Below are positions 32,549 through 40,833 of a DNA stretch of 64,000 bases, one piece after another. Both the position numbers and the translations under genes were made by a program. Each line of letters begins with the position of its first letter. The first letter of the stretch is position 1. Under the pieces are notes generated by a model. It was not told the origin of the DNA. It did not search any database and saw only the letters and a list, made by a program, of their open reading frames with translations. This stretch comes from PALSA-1316 sp964499365 (GTDB lineage Bacteria > Nitrospirota > Thermodesulfovibrionia > Thermodesulfovibrionales > UBA6898). The stretch is taken from assembly GCA_964499365.1 (NCBI GenBank), contig CAZCKU010000016.1, positions 40,550 through 104,549 of the forward strand, in the 5' to 3' direction.

Positions 32549-34273
32549 TTGGAAGAATTTCGCAGAATCTTTGAGCTCGTACGTCCCTACTGGAAGCGGG
32601 TAGCGATCGCCGGAGGTGCGAGCATTGTCGTCTCGGCGCTGAGCGGATCGCTCGCATGGCTGGTGAAGCCGATCATGGACGATATCTTCGTCAAGAAAGA
32701 TTCCTTCCTTCTGCTGATCATCCCCTTTCTGGTCTTCTTCATCTTTCTGGTAAAGGGCATTTTCCTGATGATCAACGGCTACCTGATCGGCTCGGTGAAC
32801 CAGAAGATGGTCATGAACCTCAGGAACCGCCTTTTTTCACACATCCTGAACCTTCCCGTGGGATATTTCGGAAAGAGTTCGAGCGGAGAGCTTATCTCAA
32901 AGGTGGTCAACGACATCACCCTCCTCAACGGGCTGGTCAGCCTGACGGTGAAAGACCTGCTGATCGAAAGCACCACTGCCGTTGCGCTGATATGCGTCGC
33001 ATTATGGCGCCGGTGGGACATAACCGTCATATCGATCGTTGCACTGCCTGCAGCCTTCTATACCGTCGGCAGGCTCGGCAAGAGGATCCGCCAGATCAGC
33101 AGAAGGTCCCAGGAAAAGATATCCCATATCACCGAATTTCTGAACGAGAGCTTTACCGGCATCAGGATACTCAAGGCCTTCAGCAGGCAGCAGGACGAAA
33201 ACGAACGGTTCGGGAAGATCACCAGGGACTACTACCGTGAGAACATGCGGGCCACGCGCGTCGGCGAGAGCGCCACGCTGCTCATGGAGACGGTCGGCGG
33301 CATCGGCATCGCCTTTGTCATGTGGTACGGCGGAAGGCTGGTCATCACCAACGCCATGACTGTCGGCGATTTTTTCTCGTTCCTGGCTGCCATATTCCTG
33401 ATGTACAGCCCGATCCGGCGGCTGGCAAAGGTCAATATCAACCTCCAGCAGGCCCGGGCACCGTTCGAGAGGATCTCCCAGCTCCTGGCCGAACCACAGG
33501 AGACGGCAGGCACGCAGACGCTCGGCAGCGACGTGGGCGAGATCGAGTTCAGGGACGTCTCCTTCACCTATCCCGCCTCGGAGCATAAGGCGCTCGACAG
33601 GCTGAACCTGACCGTCCGCAGGGGCGAAATCATCGCCATTGTCGGCAGGAGCGGAGGGGGCAAAACCACCCTCGTGAATCTTCTGCCGCGGTTCTACCAG
33701 CCCCAGGAAGGGAAGATCCTGATCAACGGCATTGACATCGCAACCGTCACCTTCAAATCCCTGCGCAGCAACTTCGGCATCGTCAGCCAGGAGGTGATCC
33801 TGTTTAACGACACTGTCTTCGCAAACATCGCCTACGGCAGGCCGGGGGCCGGCAAGGACGACGTGGTGCGGGCGGCAGAGGCTGCCTACGCCCATGACTT
33901 TATCATGGAACTGCCCCAGGGCTACGATACGATTATCGGGGAAAAAGGTGCCCGGCTCTCCGGAGGCCAGAGGCAGCGGCTCTCGATTGCGCGCGCGGTC
34001 CTGACCAATCCGCCGGTCCTCATCCTGGATGAGGCAACCTCGTCTCTCGATACAGCCTCTGAGGTGATGCTGCAGAAGGCACTGGAAAACCTGATGGCGA
34101 ACAGAACGACCTTTGTGATCGCCCATCGCCTCTCGACAATCAAGAAGGCAGACAGGATCATCGTGCTCGACAAGGGCCGGATAACCGAGACCGGAACGCA
34201 CCAGGAACTCCTCGAGCACGGCGGCATTTATCAGAAGCTCTACGCCCTCCAGTTCAGCGGCCAGGAATCGTGA
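32549..34273 (+). CDS. msbA: Lipid A export ABC transporter (MsbA-type), ATP-binding/permease
   Basis: 574 aa from a TTG at 32549 (AGGGAGG 8 nt upstream). Six TM helices in the first 300 residues, then the ATPase domain with Walker A GRSGGGKTT, signature LSGGQRQRLSIARA, Walker B VLILDEATSSLD and the switch HRLST. It works as a homodimer to flip lipid A-core across the inner membrane. A TATAAT at 32481-32486 may be the -10 of the operon. First in a run of LPS genes (DUF3108, O-antigen ligase, fused glycosyltransferase, FkbM methyltransferase), which supports the assignment over other exporters. Confidence 0.9.
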   Translation: MEEFRRIFELVRPYWKRVAIAGGASIVVSALSGSLAWLVKPIMDDIFVKKDSFLLLIIPFLVFFIFLVKGIFLMINGYLIGSVNQKMVMNLRNRLFSHILNLPVGYFGKSSSGELISKVVNDITLLNGLVSLTVKDLLIESTTAVALICVALWRRWDITVISIVALPAAFYTVGRLGKRIRQISRRSQEKISHITEFLNESFTGIRILKAFSRQQDENERFGKITRDYYRENMRATRVGESATLLMETVGGIGIAFVMWYGGRLVITNAMTVGDFFSFLAAIFLMYSPIRRLAKVNINLQQARAPFERISQLLAEPQETAGTQTLGSDVGEIEFRDVSFTYPASEHKALDRLNLTVRRGEIIAIVGRSGGGKTTLVNLLPRFYQPQEGKILINGIDIATVTFKSLRSNFGIVSQEVILFNDTVFANIAYGRPGAGKDDVVRAAEAAYAHDFIMELPQGYDTIIGEKGARLSGGQRQRLSIARAVLTNPPVLILDEATSSLDTASEVMLQKALENLMANRTTFVIAHRLSTIKKADRIIVLDKGRITETGTHQELLEHGGIYQKLYALQFSGQES

Positions 34274-34318
34274 ACTGAAGCATGGGCTTTTTACCGGCGT
34301 TTCAGTTACCATAAAATT

Positions 34319-35095
34319 ATGACGTTATCGCTTCAAGCAATGCTCCTGCAGGGACACAGGTCCTTTTTCAGGCCGGCCGTCCTCATCCTCACGGGCCTCC
34401 TCCTGCTTACCCCCTGTACCGCCTCTGCCTTCGGGATACCCGAGACCCTCAGGTATGACATATCCTGGGCCGGCATCAAGGCCGGAGAGTCGGTCATCGA
34501 AATCAGGCAGGACGACAACGCAGCGCTCATTACGGTCACCACGCGGTCGGCCAAGTGGGTGTCGGTCTTCTACCCGGTCAACGACAGGGTGGAGAGCCGT
34601 GTTGCGGCCGGCCCGGCGCCGGGGACCCTCGGACCTCCTCTGACATACCGGCTCATGCTGAGAGAAGGCAGGCACCGGAAGGACAAGGAGGTTATCTTCG
34701 ACAACAGCAAGGCCAAGGCCTTCTACATCGACCACCTTGAGGACGAACGGAAGGAGTTCGACCTGCCGGGAACGGTCTTTGATCCCTTGTCGAGCTTCTA
34801 CCAGATCCGGGGCATGCACCTTGAAGTCGGCAAGCCGGCCTATATCAAGATCTTCGACAGCAAGAAGGTCTACGACGCCGAAGTCCAGGTGCTCAGGAAA
34901 GAACGTATCCAGGGCCCCGCAGGAGAAGTCGACACCCTGGTCATCAAACCCCAGATGAAGTCCGAAGGCATCTTCTACCGGAAGGGAGAGATCCTGATCT
35001 GGATCACGGACGACGACAAAAAGATCCCTCTCAAGATGCAGTCAAAGGTAAAGATAGGTTCGGTGACTGCGACGCTGACCGGCGGCCAGTATTGA
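34319..35095 (+). CDS. DUF3108 periplasmic protein
   Basis: 258 aa with a signal peptide (VLILTGLLLLTPCTASAFG). Key segments: ETLRYDISWAGIKAGESVIE at the start of the mature protein, VNDRVESRV, the YRL.L.EGR...DKEVIFD stretch, FDPLSSFYQIR and a C-terminal IWITDDDKKIPLKM.SKVKIGS. This is the DUF3108 family, a beta-rich protein often found near envelope lipid genes; its role is unproved. Overlaps the O-antigen ligase gene by 4 bp. Confidence 0.88.
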   Translation: MTLSLQAMLLQGHRSFFRPAVLILTGLLLLTPCTASAFGIPETLRYDISWAGIKAGESVIEIRQDDNAALITVTTRSAKWVSVFYPVNDRVESRVAAGPAPGTLGPPLTYRLMLREGRHRKDKEVIFDNSKAKAFYIDHLEDERKEFDLPGTVFDPLSSFYQIRGMHLEVGKPAYIKIFDSKKVYDAEVQVLRKERIQGPAGEVDTLVIKPQMKSEGIFYRKGEILIWITDDDKKIPLKMQSKVKIGSVTATLTGGQY

Positions 35096-36363
35096 AAGTG
35101 AACACATCTTTCATACCCCTCTCCGGGGCCGGACTGGCCGGTATTTACGGCACCGTACTCTCCGGCATAACTGTCTTGTATGCCCTGACCGTCCTGCTGT
35201 CGCACAGTGCCGCCTACTTTGCGGTCGCGGCACTCGGCCTTTTTTCGATCATGGTCTGGTATCAAAAAGGCGGCGTCGCCACTGCGTTCAGCGGGCTGCG
35301 TGTACCCCTGATCAGCCTCGCCGCATTCCTCGTCTGGGAGGTCGTCTCGAGGCTGCTGAACAACAAGCCTCCGACCACTGCCCCGCTTGACGATGTCCCG
35401 GTCCTCTTCGCCTCCCTGCTGCTCTTCCGGCTTGCCTTCGACCCGCAACTGAAGAAAAAAGCGGCGGTCAATGCCGTTTTCGTCCTTGCTGCCGCATCGG
35501 CCCTGGTCGTACTGCTCGGTATCTTCCAGCAGTACACGGGCCTGACGTATCCGCTGCCGAAACAGCCGATCCGGGAGGGCAAGCTGTACGGATTCTTCCG
35601 CTACTATATACAGGCGGGGTGCACCTTCAGCACCCTTGCGGTCTTCTTTTCGTCTCTCGCCCTCTTCTGGGAAACCTCCCGGACACGGCGGATCCTGCTC
35701 GGGCTCACCGCGGCGCTGATGATGGCCGGAACCCTGATGACCTTTGCACGCACCTATTTCCTGTCGCTGCTGGCCTCTCTGATGATAATCTTCGCGCGAA
35801 AGAGTCTGCGTACGGCGTTCGTGGGGGCGGGGGTACTCGCCGTCGTGATCACCCTCGTCTTTGTCTTTTTCCCGCCGGTGCGCGAGCGGGCCTTCAGCAT
35901 CGCCGACATCCACAAGCATCCGAGCAACGTCGAGAGATTATATCTTTTCCGCATCGCCCGGGATATTATCGCCGACCACCCGGTCGCAGGAGTTGGCCAG
36001 CGTGAATGGGAACATACAGCCGGGGCGTACAGCGCCCCCTACGCAAAGGACTGGAACTTCAGCCCCGCGCTCCTGGCGCACGCGCACAATGTCTACCTCA
36101 CGGTGGCGGCGGAGACAGGGCTGGTCGGACTGGCGCTCTTTCTGACCTTCTGGGTATCGGTTGCCGTGCTGCTGCTGAGAAGGCCTCCGGGTAACAAAGG
36201 CGGGACCTCGTGGGCCCTCAGCCTCGGGACGGGGCATGCCCTGATAAACCTTTTTCTCGGCGGTGTCTTTGATGAAAGCCTCCGGAGGCCCCTGAGCTTC
36301 CTGCTGATCGCGTTTCTCCTGGCGGTCTCGCTGCTGGCGCGGCAGGGACAGGAGACCCTGTGA
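35092..36363 (+). CDS. O-antigen ligase family membrane protein
   Basis: 423 aa with about ten TM helices. The large periplasmic loop (about 250-345) has the Wzy_C features: P.RERAFSIADIHKHPSNVERLYLFRIA precedes GVGQREWEHTAGAY and the conserved HAHNVYLTVAAETG. Ligase (WaaL) and polymerase (Wzy) cannot be told apart by sequence; its place beside msbA and core glycosyltransferases favours a ligase joining O-antigen to lipid A-core. TTG start at 35092, overlapping the DUF3108 stop; ends with a GTGA overlap to the next gene. Confidence 0.87.
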   Translation: MKVNTSFIPLSGAGLAGIYGTVLSGITVLYALTVLLSHSAAYFAVAALGLFSIMVWYQKGGVATAFSGLRVPLISLAAFLVWEVVSRLLNNKPPTTAPLDDVPVLFASLLLFRLAFDPQLKKKAAVNAVFVLAAASALVVLLGIFQQYTGLTYPLPKQPIREGKLYGFFRYYIQAGCTFSTLAVFFSSLALFWETSRTRRILLGLTAALMMAGTLMTFARTYFLSLLASLMIIFARKSLRTAFVGAGVLAVVITLVFVFFPPVRERAFSIADIHKHPSNVERLYLFRIARDIIADHPVAGVGQREWEHTAGAYSAPYAKDWNFSPALLAHAHNVYLTVAAETGLVGLALFLTFWVSVAVLLLRRPPGNKGGTSWALSLGTGHALINLFLGGVFDESLRRPLSFLLIAFLLAVSLLARQGQETL

Positions 36364-38345
36364 AGATACTGATCATCAGCAGCTACTTCGACCGGCCCGG
36401 CGCGCTGATCGGCGGCAGCGAGGCGCATTCCGAGATTCTCTCCCGCCTGCTTGCAGACCACGGGCATGAGACCTTTCTGGGTTGCTGGCAGGAGGGCACC
36501 ATCAGCCTTACCCATGCCAAGGGAACCCTGCCGACCCGCCGCATCAGGATGAGCAACGCCCTGGACATCAGGGCTATCGCAAGCCTTATACGGGTCGTAA
36601 AACTGGACAGCATCGGGGTGATTATCGCAAACAGCCCGAAGGAGTACTGGCCCGCGGTCATCGCCGCGAAGCTCACCGGGACAAAGGTAATCCTGATACG
36701 GCACCTCACCCGGAAGATATCGCCTGTCACGCGCATCATGATAAACGCCGCTGCAGACTGCGTCATCGCGGTATCGAACTCAGTAAGCCGTGCGCTGGTG
36801 CGCAGCGGGATCAGAAAGGACATTATCCGCGTGGTTATCAACGGTGTGCCTGCCGACGAAATCGCCGCTTCGCTGCCTGAGAGGGACAGGGCGCGGGCCG
36901 AACTGGGCTTCACCCCTGACGAGGTGGTTATCGGCTTCGCCGGAAGGCTCAGTCCTGAAAAGGGACTCGACTGTCTGATTGATGCCTTCGGCCGTCTGGC
37001 AGCGAAGAACCCCCGGATCCGCCTCCTTGTTGTGGGGGATGGCCCCGACCGCGTTGCGATGCACCAGAAAGTCCTGGGGATGGGACTTGCGGACCGCGTC
37101 GTCTTTACAGGCCGGATCGTTCCGGTCTACCGGATGTATGCTGCCATGGATATCTTTGTCATGCCCTCTGTCTGCGAAGAGGCCTTCGGCTTTGCCGCAG
37201 CCGAGGCGATGGCGATGGGCAAGCCCGTGGTGGCCTCTGCCTCAGGCGGGCTTGCCGAACTGATAACCGACCGGGTGGACGGACTCCTCGTCCCGCCCGG
37301 GGATGAAGAGGCGCTCGCGGGTGCAATTGCCCGGCTGGTGGCTGCACCAGAACAGGCTGCACCACTGGGGACCTCTGCCCGCGAAAAGGTCCACCGGGCA
37401 TTCTCCGACCGCGTCCAGGGGAGCCTGATGCACGACCTTGTCCTCGATATTACCGGCCGCAGTACCATGAAGATATCTGTGATCGTCACAACCTATAACA
37501 GTCCTGATTTTCTGAGAAAGGTGCTCGACAGTCTCCTGGTGCAGTCCCGGATGCCGGACGAGGTGATCATAGCTGACGACGGCTCAGGAGAAGAAACAGC
37601 AGCTGTTGTCCGGACCTTCACTGAAAAGGCCCCGTTTGCGGTGCACCATGTGTGGCAGCAGAACAAAGGGTTCAGGGCCGCGCGGATACGGAACAAGGCG
37701 ATCCTGAAGTCCTCGGGAGACTATATCGTCCTCCTTGACGGAGACTGCGTCGTCAACCGGCACTTTGTCGAGGACCATCACCGGCTCGCCAGACACGGCT
37801 ATTTCATCCAGGGCAAACGGGTCCTCGTCGGCAGGGATGCAACGGCATCCTTTGACCGCGAAACCGCCAATTCCACCGGGGAACTCCTGAAAAAAGGCCT
37901 TTCCCGCCGCATATCCCAGGTACATCACCTGATACGCTTTCCGCACGACCTGTCGATCGCCAACAGGAACCTCAGGGGGACGAAGTCATGCAACATGAGC
38001 TTCTTCAGACGGGACATACTGGCGGTCAACGGCTTCAATGAAGACTACATCGGCTGGGGGCAGGAGGACTCGGACCTCGCCTGCAGGTTCTTCAATATGG
38101 GCCTCGCAAAGAGGGTACACCCCTTCATGGCGATATGCTTCCATCTCTGGCATCCGTCGAACAAGGGGCTTACCGGCAATATGCACCTGCTGCGGGCGGC
38201 GATGTCTTCCGACGCCTTCTTCTGCAGCAACGGAATCAGAAAGGGCCTTGCCGCCATGCCGGCTGAAGTGCAGGAGCGGGACCTCTCGAAGATGCGGGGG
38301 GAACTGGCCTCTTTCAAAGAAACGGGGGAAACGACATGCCGCTGA
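36360..38345 (+). CDS. Fused GT4-GT2 glycosyltransferase
   Basis: 661 aa. Residues 1-370 are a GT-B family 4 glycosyltransferase: SSYFDRPGALIGGSEAHSEI, FAGRLSPEKGLDCLI, and the E-x7-E motif EEAFGFAAAEAMAMG. Residues about 376-661 are a GT-A family 2 enzyme: MKISVIVTTYNSPDFL, DDGSGEET, LDGDCVV and the galactosyltransferase-like WGQEDSDLACRF with a late HLWH. The junction (ITGRSTMKIS) has an internal ATG, so the GT2 half may once have been separate. Inference: adds two consecutive sugars of the LPS core or O-unit. The GTG start overlaps the ligase stop. Confidence 0.88.
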   Translation: MKILIISSYFDRPGALIGGSEAHSEILSRLLADHGHETFLGCWQEGTISLTHAKGTLPTRRIRMSNALDIRAIASLIRVVKLDSIGVIIANSPKEYWPAVIAAKLTGTKVILIRHLTRKISPVTRIMINAAADCVIAVSNSVSRALVRSGIRKDIIRVVINGVPADEIAASLPERDRARAELGFTPDEVVIGFAGRLSPEKGLDCLIDAFGRLAAKNPRIRLLVVGDGPDRVAMHQKVLGMGLADRVVFTGRIVPVYRMYAAMDIFVMPSVCEEAFGFAAAEAMAMGKPVVASASGGLAELITDRVDGLLVPPGDEEALAGAIARLVAAPEQAAPLGTSAREKVHRAFSDRVQGSLMHDLVLDITGRSTMKISVIVTTYNSPDFLRKVLDSLLVQSRMPDEVIIADDGSGEETAAVVRTFTEKAPFAVHHVWQQNKGFRAARIRNKAILKSSGDYIVLLDGDCVVNRHFVEDHHRLARHGYFIQGKRVLVGRDATASFDRETANSTGELLKKGLSRRISQVHHLIRFPHDLSIANRNLRGTKSCNMSFFRRDILAVNGFNEDYIGWGQEDSDLACRFFNMGLAKRVHPFMAICFHLWHPSNKGLTGNMHLLRAAMSSDAFFCSNGIRKGLAAMPAEVQERDLSKMRGELASFKETGETTCR

Positions 38346-39070
38346 CCGACTTTTTTGACGCACTATACCGCAGACTGTATCTCCTCAGAAAGATCTATGT
38401 CACGCGGTTCTTCAGGATCTACTACTCACAGTTTGGGGAAGATACGGTCCTGAGGGACTGGATCCCGAAGAAGGTCAGGACCGGCTTTTACGTGGATGTG
38501 GGCTGCTATCACCCGAAAAAGTTCTCGAATACATATCTGCTGTACAAGCGGGGCTGGCGCGGCATCAATATCGATATGGACGATATAAAGATCGACGCCT
38601 TCCGGATCGCCCGGCCAGGGGACGTCAACGTCTGCGCAGCCGTCTCGGACAGGCAGGAGGAGGTGACGGTCGTCAACTGGACAAAGTACAACCCCGAGTC
38701 CGCCATCATGACCGGCCCCGTAGACCGTGAAGCGCTCAATGCATACTCGGTAAAGGAACTCCGCACCGTGACCCTTGCCGAACTCATCAGGGACACGCCG
38801 TACCATCAAAAGCAGATCGACCTGCTCTCGATCGATACCGAGGGCCATGACCTCAATGTCCTGAAATCACTGGACATCGATCTCTACCGGCCGAAGATCA
38901 TCATCATCGAACTCCTCAACGCCCCGGATGTCCGCGATGTCCTCCGGTCGGACCTCTACCAGTTCCTGGCAGCCAGGGACTATATCCTCTTCAACTGGGT
39001 CGGCTATTCCCTCTTCTTCAGGCCTGCCGAGGCAGACAGGCAGTACTGGCTGAACCGGTCGGCCGGCTGA
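38336..39070 (+). CDS. FkbM-family methyltransferase
   Basis: 244 aa. The SAM-binding start is GFYVDVGCYHPKKFSNTYLL; SIDTEGHDLNVLKSLD is the conserved FkbM acidic segment, and IIIELLN follows. FkbM enzymes O-methylate sugars or other hydroxyls; next to glycosyltransferases this suggests methylation of an LPS sugar. Overlaps the fused glycosyltransferase gene by 10 bp; last gene of the LPS run. Confidence 0.9.
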   Translation: MPLTDFFDALYRRLYLLRKIYVTRFFRIYYSQFGEDTVLRDWIPKKVRTGFYVDVGCYHPKKFSNTYLLYKRGWRGINIDMDDIKIDAFRIARPGDVNVCAAVSDRQEEVTVVNWTKYNPESAIMTGPVDREALNAYSVKELRTVTLAELIRDTPYHQKQIDLLSIDTEGHDLNVLKSLDIDLYRPKIIIIELLNAPDVRDVLRSDLYQFLAARDYILFNWVGYSLFFRPAEADRQYWLNRSAG

Positions 39071-39133
39071 GCACAGCAGCAGCCTGACGCAGGGTTCGCC
39101 CCCCGAAAGGCCGAAAATCGCGACAACCCGCCG

Positions 39134-39184
39134 CCGGCCCGAAACCGGCCCCGGTTCCGGCCCTGATTCCGGCTCTGGTTCCGG
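39134..39184. repeat. 12-bp tandem repeat just upstream of the pyr promoter
   Basis: Units CCGGCCCCGGTT, CCGGCCCTGATT and CCGGCTCTGGTT follow each other from 39145 to 39180, with a partial unit on each side (CCGGCCCGAAA from 39134, CCGG at 39181). It ends 1 bp before the -35. Confidence 0.7.
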
Positions 39185-39185
39185 T

Positions 39186-39215
39186 TTGACACATAACCTT
39201 TTTTTATGCTTTAAT
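39186..39215 (+). promoter_or_regulatory. Sigma-70 promoter of the pyrimidine operon
   Basis: TTGACA (39186-39191), 18-bp spacer, TTTAAT (39210-39215). Start of transcription is expected near 39222, immediately before the PyrR-type hairpin. Confidence 0.65.
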
Positions 39216-39221
39216 AACCCG

Positions 39222-39254
39222 TCTTTTAAACTAACCCCGAGAGGTTAATAAAGG
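39222..39254 (+). promoter_or_regulatory. PyrR-binding RNA hairpin
   Basis: TAACC (39232-39236) and GGTTA (39243-39247) close the hexaloop CCGAGA, which fits the PyrR loop rule CNGNGA followed by GG(C/T)T. A lower stem (CTTT near 39222 with AAAG near 39251) is separated by an A-rich bulge, as in known PyrR sites. It ends 1 nt before the AAAGGAG site of the leader ORF, so PyrR bound with UMP could block that site. Confidence 0.75.
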
Positions 39255-39267
39255 CAAAGGAGCAAGC

Positions 39268-39396
39268 GTGAGCTGCCATATCGACTACATCCCTTCAGCA
39301 TATTCTTCACGGACAGCACCGGGATACTCTTTTCTTTTTTCCCGCAACGTTTTTTGCCCGGTTCGTCTTCAGCATCACCGGGGGCCTGATGCCTAA
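39268..39396 (+). CDS. 42-codon pyr leader peptide, coupled to pyrR
   Basis: GTG start at 39268 with AAAGGAG 5 nt upstream; 42 codons; TAA at 39394-39396 overlapping the pyrR ATG (39389). Begins VSCHIDYIPSAYSSRTAPGY and continues through a U-rich stretch coding SFLFSRNVF before CPVRLQHHRGPDA. The peptide resembles no family. Its position suggests a regulatory leader like E. coli PyrL, where ribosomes follow RNA polymerase across a U-rich pause region. pyrR itself has only a weak site (GGGGG), so coupled translation is plausible. Confidence 0.65.
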   Translation: MSCHIDYIPSAYSSRTAPGYSFLFSRNVFCPVRLQHHRGPDA

Positions 39397-39913
39397 GGTA
39401 CTCCTCGACAAGAAAGACATCGACCGTTCGATAACGCGCATGTCCCATGAAATCATAGAGAAAAACAGGGGCATCGGCTCTATCTGCCTCGTCGGCATCC
39501 AGCGCGGCGGGGTCCATATCGCCCGAAGACTTGCCCGCAAGCTGTTCGAGATCGAAGGCACCGACATCCCGGTCGGGACGCTCGATATCGCCCTCTACCG
39601 CGACGACATCAACGTCAGGAAAGACCAGCCGGTCATACGCAGGACCGAGGTGCCCTGCGAGATCAATAACCGGAGGGTCGTGCTCGTCGACGACGTCCTC
39701 TTTACCGGCCGGTCGATACGGGCGGCGATGGACGCGGTGATGGACCTGGGCAGGCCTGCAGTCATTCAGCTGGCAGTGCTCGTCGACCGCGGCCACCGCG
39801 AACTGCCGATCAAGGCTGACTTTGTCGGGAAGAACATCCCGACCTCCCGCGAAGAGACCGTCAACGTCCAGCTTGCCGAAGACCAGCTCGAGGACAGTGT
39901 GGTGCTGGCATGA
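39389..39913 (+). CDS. pyrR: Bifunctional pyr operon RNA-binding regulator / uracil phosphoribosyltransferase
   Basis: 174 aa. The PRPP-binding motif VVLVDDVLFTGRSIRAAMD is complete; LVGIQRGGVHIARRLA and the YRDD segment (LDIALYRDDI) are typical of PyrR rather than of Upp. Known: PyrR binds an mRNA hairpin when UMP is high and reduces pyr expression; it also has uracil phosphoribosyltransferase activity. The matching RNA hairpin is visible at 39222-39254. ATGA overlap with pyrB. Confidence 0.96.
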   Translation: MPKVLLDKKDIDRSITRMSHEIIEKNRGIGSICLVGIQRGGVHIARRLARKLFEIEGTDIPVGTLDIALYRDDINVRKDQPVIRRTEVPCEINNRRVVLVDDVLFTGRSIRAAMDAVMDLGRPAVIQLAVLVDRGHRELPIKADFVGKNIPTSREETVNVQLAEDQLEDSVVLA

Positions 39914-40833
39914 GCCTCCAGACCAAGGACCTGATCAGCATCAGGGAGCTGTCGACCGAAGACATCGGCCTCATCCTCGAGACCGCGTCGGGGTTCAGGG
40001 ACATCCTCGGACGGGACATCAAGAAGGTCCCTGCCCTCAGGGGCAAGACGACCGTCAACATGTTTTATGAACCGTCCACCAGGACCCGGACGTCGTTCGA
40101 ACTGGCCGCCAAGAGACTCAGCACCGACGTTATCAGCATATCGGTCTCAACCAGCAGCGTGGTGAAGGGCGAAACCCTTGAGGATACTGCCCGGAACGTC
40201 GAGGCGCTCGGGGCTGACTTCATCGTCATCCGCCACTCCTGTTCCGGCACGGCCCATTTTCTGGCCCGGCATATGCGCGCCTCGGTGATCAACGCCGGGG
40301 ACGGCACGAACGAACATCCGACCCAGGCGCTGCTCGACCTCTTCACGATACAGGAAAAGAAAGGGCAGATCAGGGGGCTGACGGTGGCGATCGTCGGCGA
40401 TATCCTCCACAGCCGGGTCGCGAAATCGAATATATACGGCCTTCTGAAGCTCGGGGCGACGGTGAGGCTTATCGGACCGCCGACACTCGTGCCGGCCTGT
40501 CTGAAGTCCCTCGGCGCCGAGGTCTATACAGGCATGGAAGAAGGGCTGAGGGACGCGGATATCATCATGATGCTCAGGATCCAGACCGAACGGCAGGGCA
40601 AGGGGTTTTTCCCCTCGACCGTGGAATACTTCAGGAACTGGGGCCTGACGGCTGCACGCCTGGAGGCTGCACGAAAAGATGTCCTGGTGATGCATCCCGG
40701 GCCGATGAACCGCGGGGTCGAGATCTCCTCTGACATAGCCGACGGTCCGCAGTCTGTTATACTTGAACAGGTGACAAACGGCCTCGCCGTGCGCATGGCA
40801 GTACTCTATCTTCTTTCAGGGACAAAACAATGA
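39910..40833 (+). CDS. pyrB: Aspartate carbamoyltransferase catalytic subunit
   Basis: 307 aa. Carbamoyl-phosphate site FYEPSTRTRTSFELAAKRL, the SSVVKGETLEDTARN loop, HPTQALLDLFTI and the aspartate-binding MLRIQTER are all present. Forms carbamoyl aspartate, the committed step of pyrimidine synthesis. No pyrI regulatory subunit is nearby, so allosteric control of the E. coli kind is not expected. 4-bp overlaps with both neighbours. Confidence 0.97.
   Translation: MSLQTKDLISIRELSTEDIGLILETASGFRDILGRDIKKVPALRGKTTVNMFYEPSTRTRTSFELAAKRLSTDVISISVSTSSVVKGETLEDTARNVEALGADFIVIRHSCSGTAHFLARHMRASVINAGDGTNEHPTQALLDLFTIQEKKGQIRGLTVAIVGDILHSRVAKSNIYGLLKLGATVRLIGPPTLVPACLKSLGAEVYTGMEEGLRDADIIMMLRIQTERQGKGFFPSTVEYFRNWGLTAARLEAARKDVLVMHPGPMNRGVEISSDIADGPQSVILEQVTNGLAVRMAVLYLLSGTKQ

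Noticed and set aside
33002..34312. 436-codon minus-strand frame opposite msbA
   Set aside because: Fully inside msbA on the other strand; composition is that of a reverse frame.
39297..39361. Strong intrinsic terminator in the pyr leader
   Set aside because: Only weak stems (CGGGA with TCCCG; ACCGGG with CCCGGT) with large loops and displaced T-runs; not enough to call a terminator.
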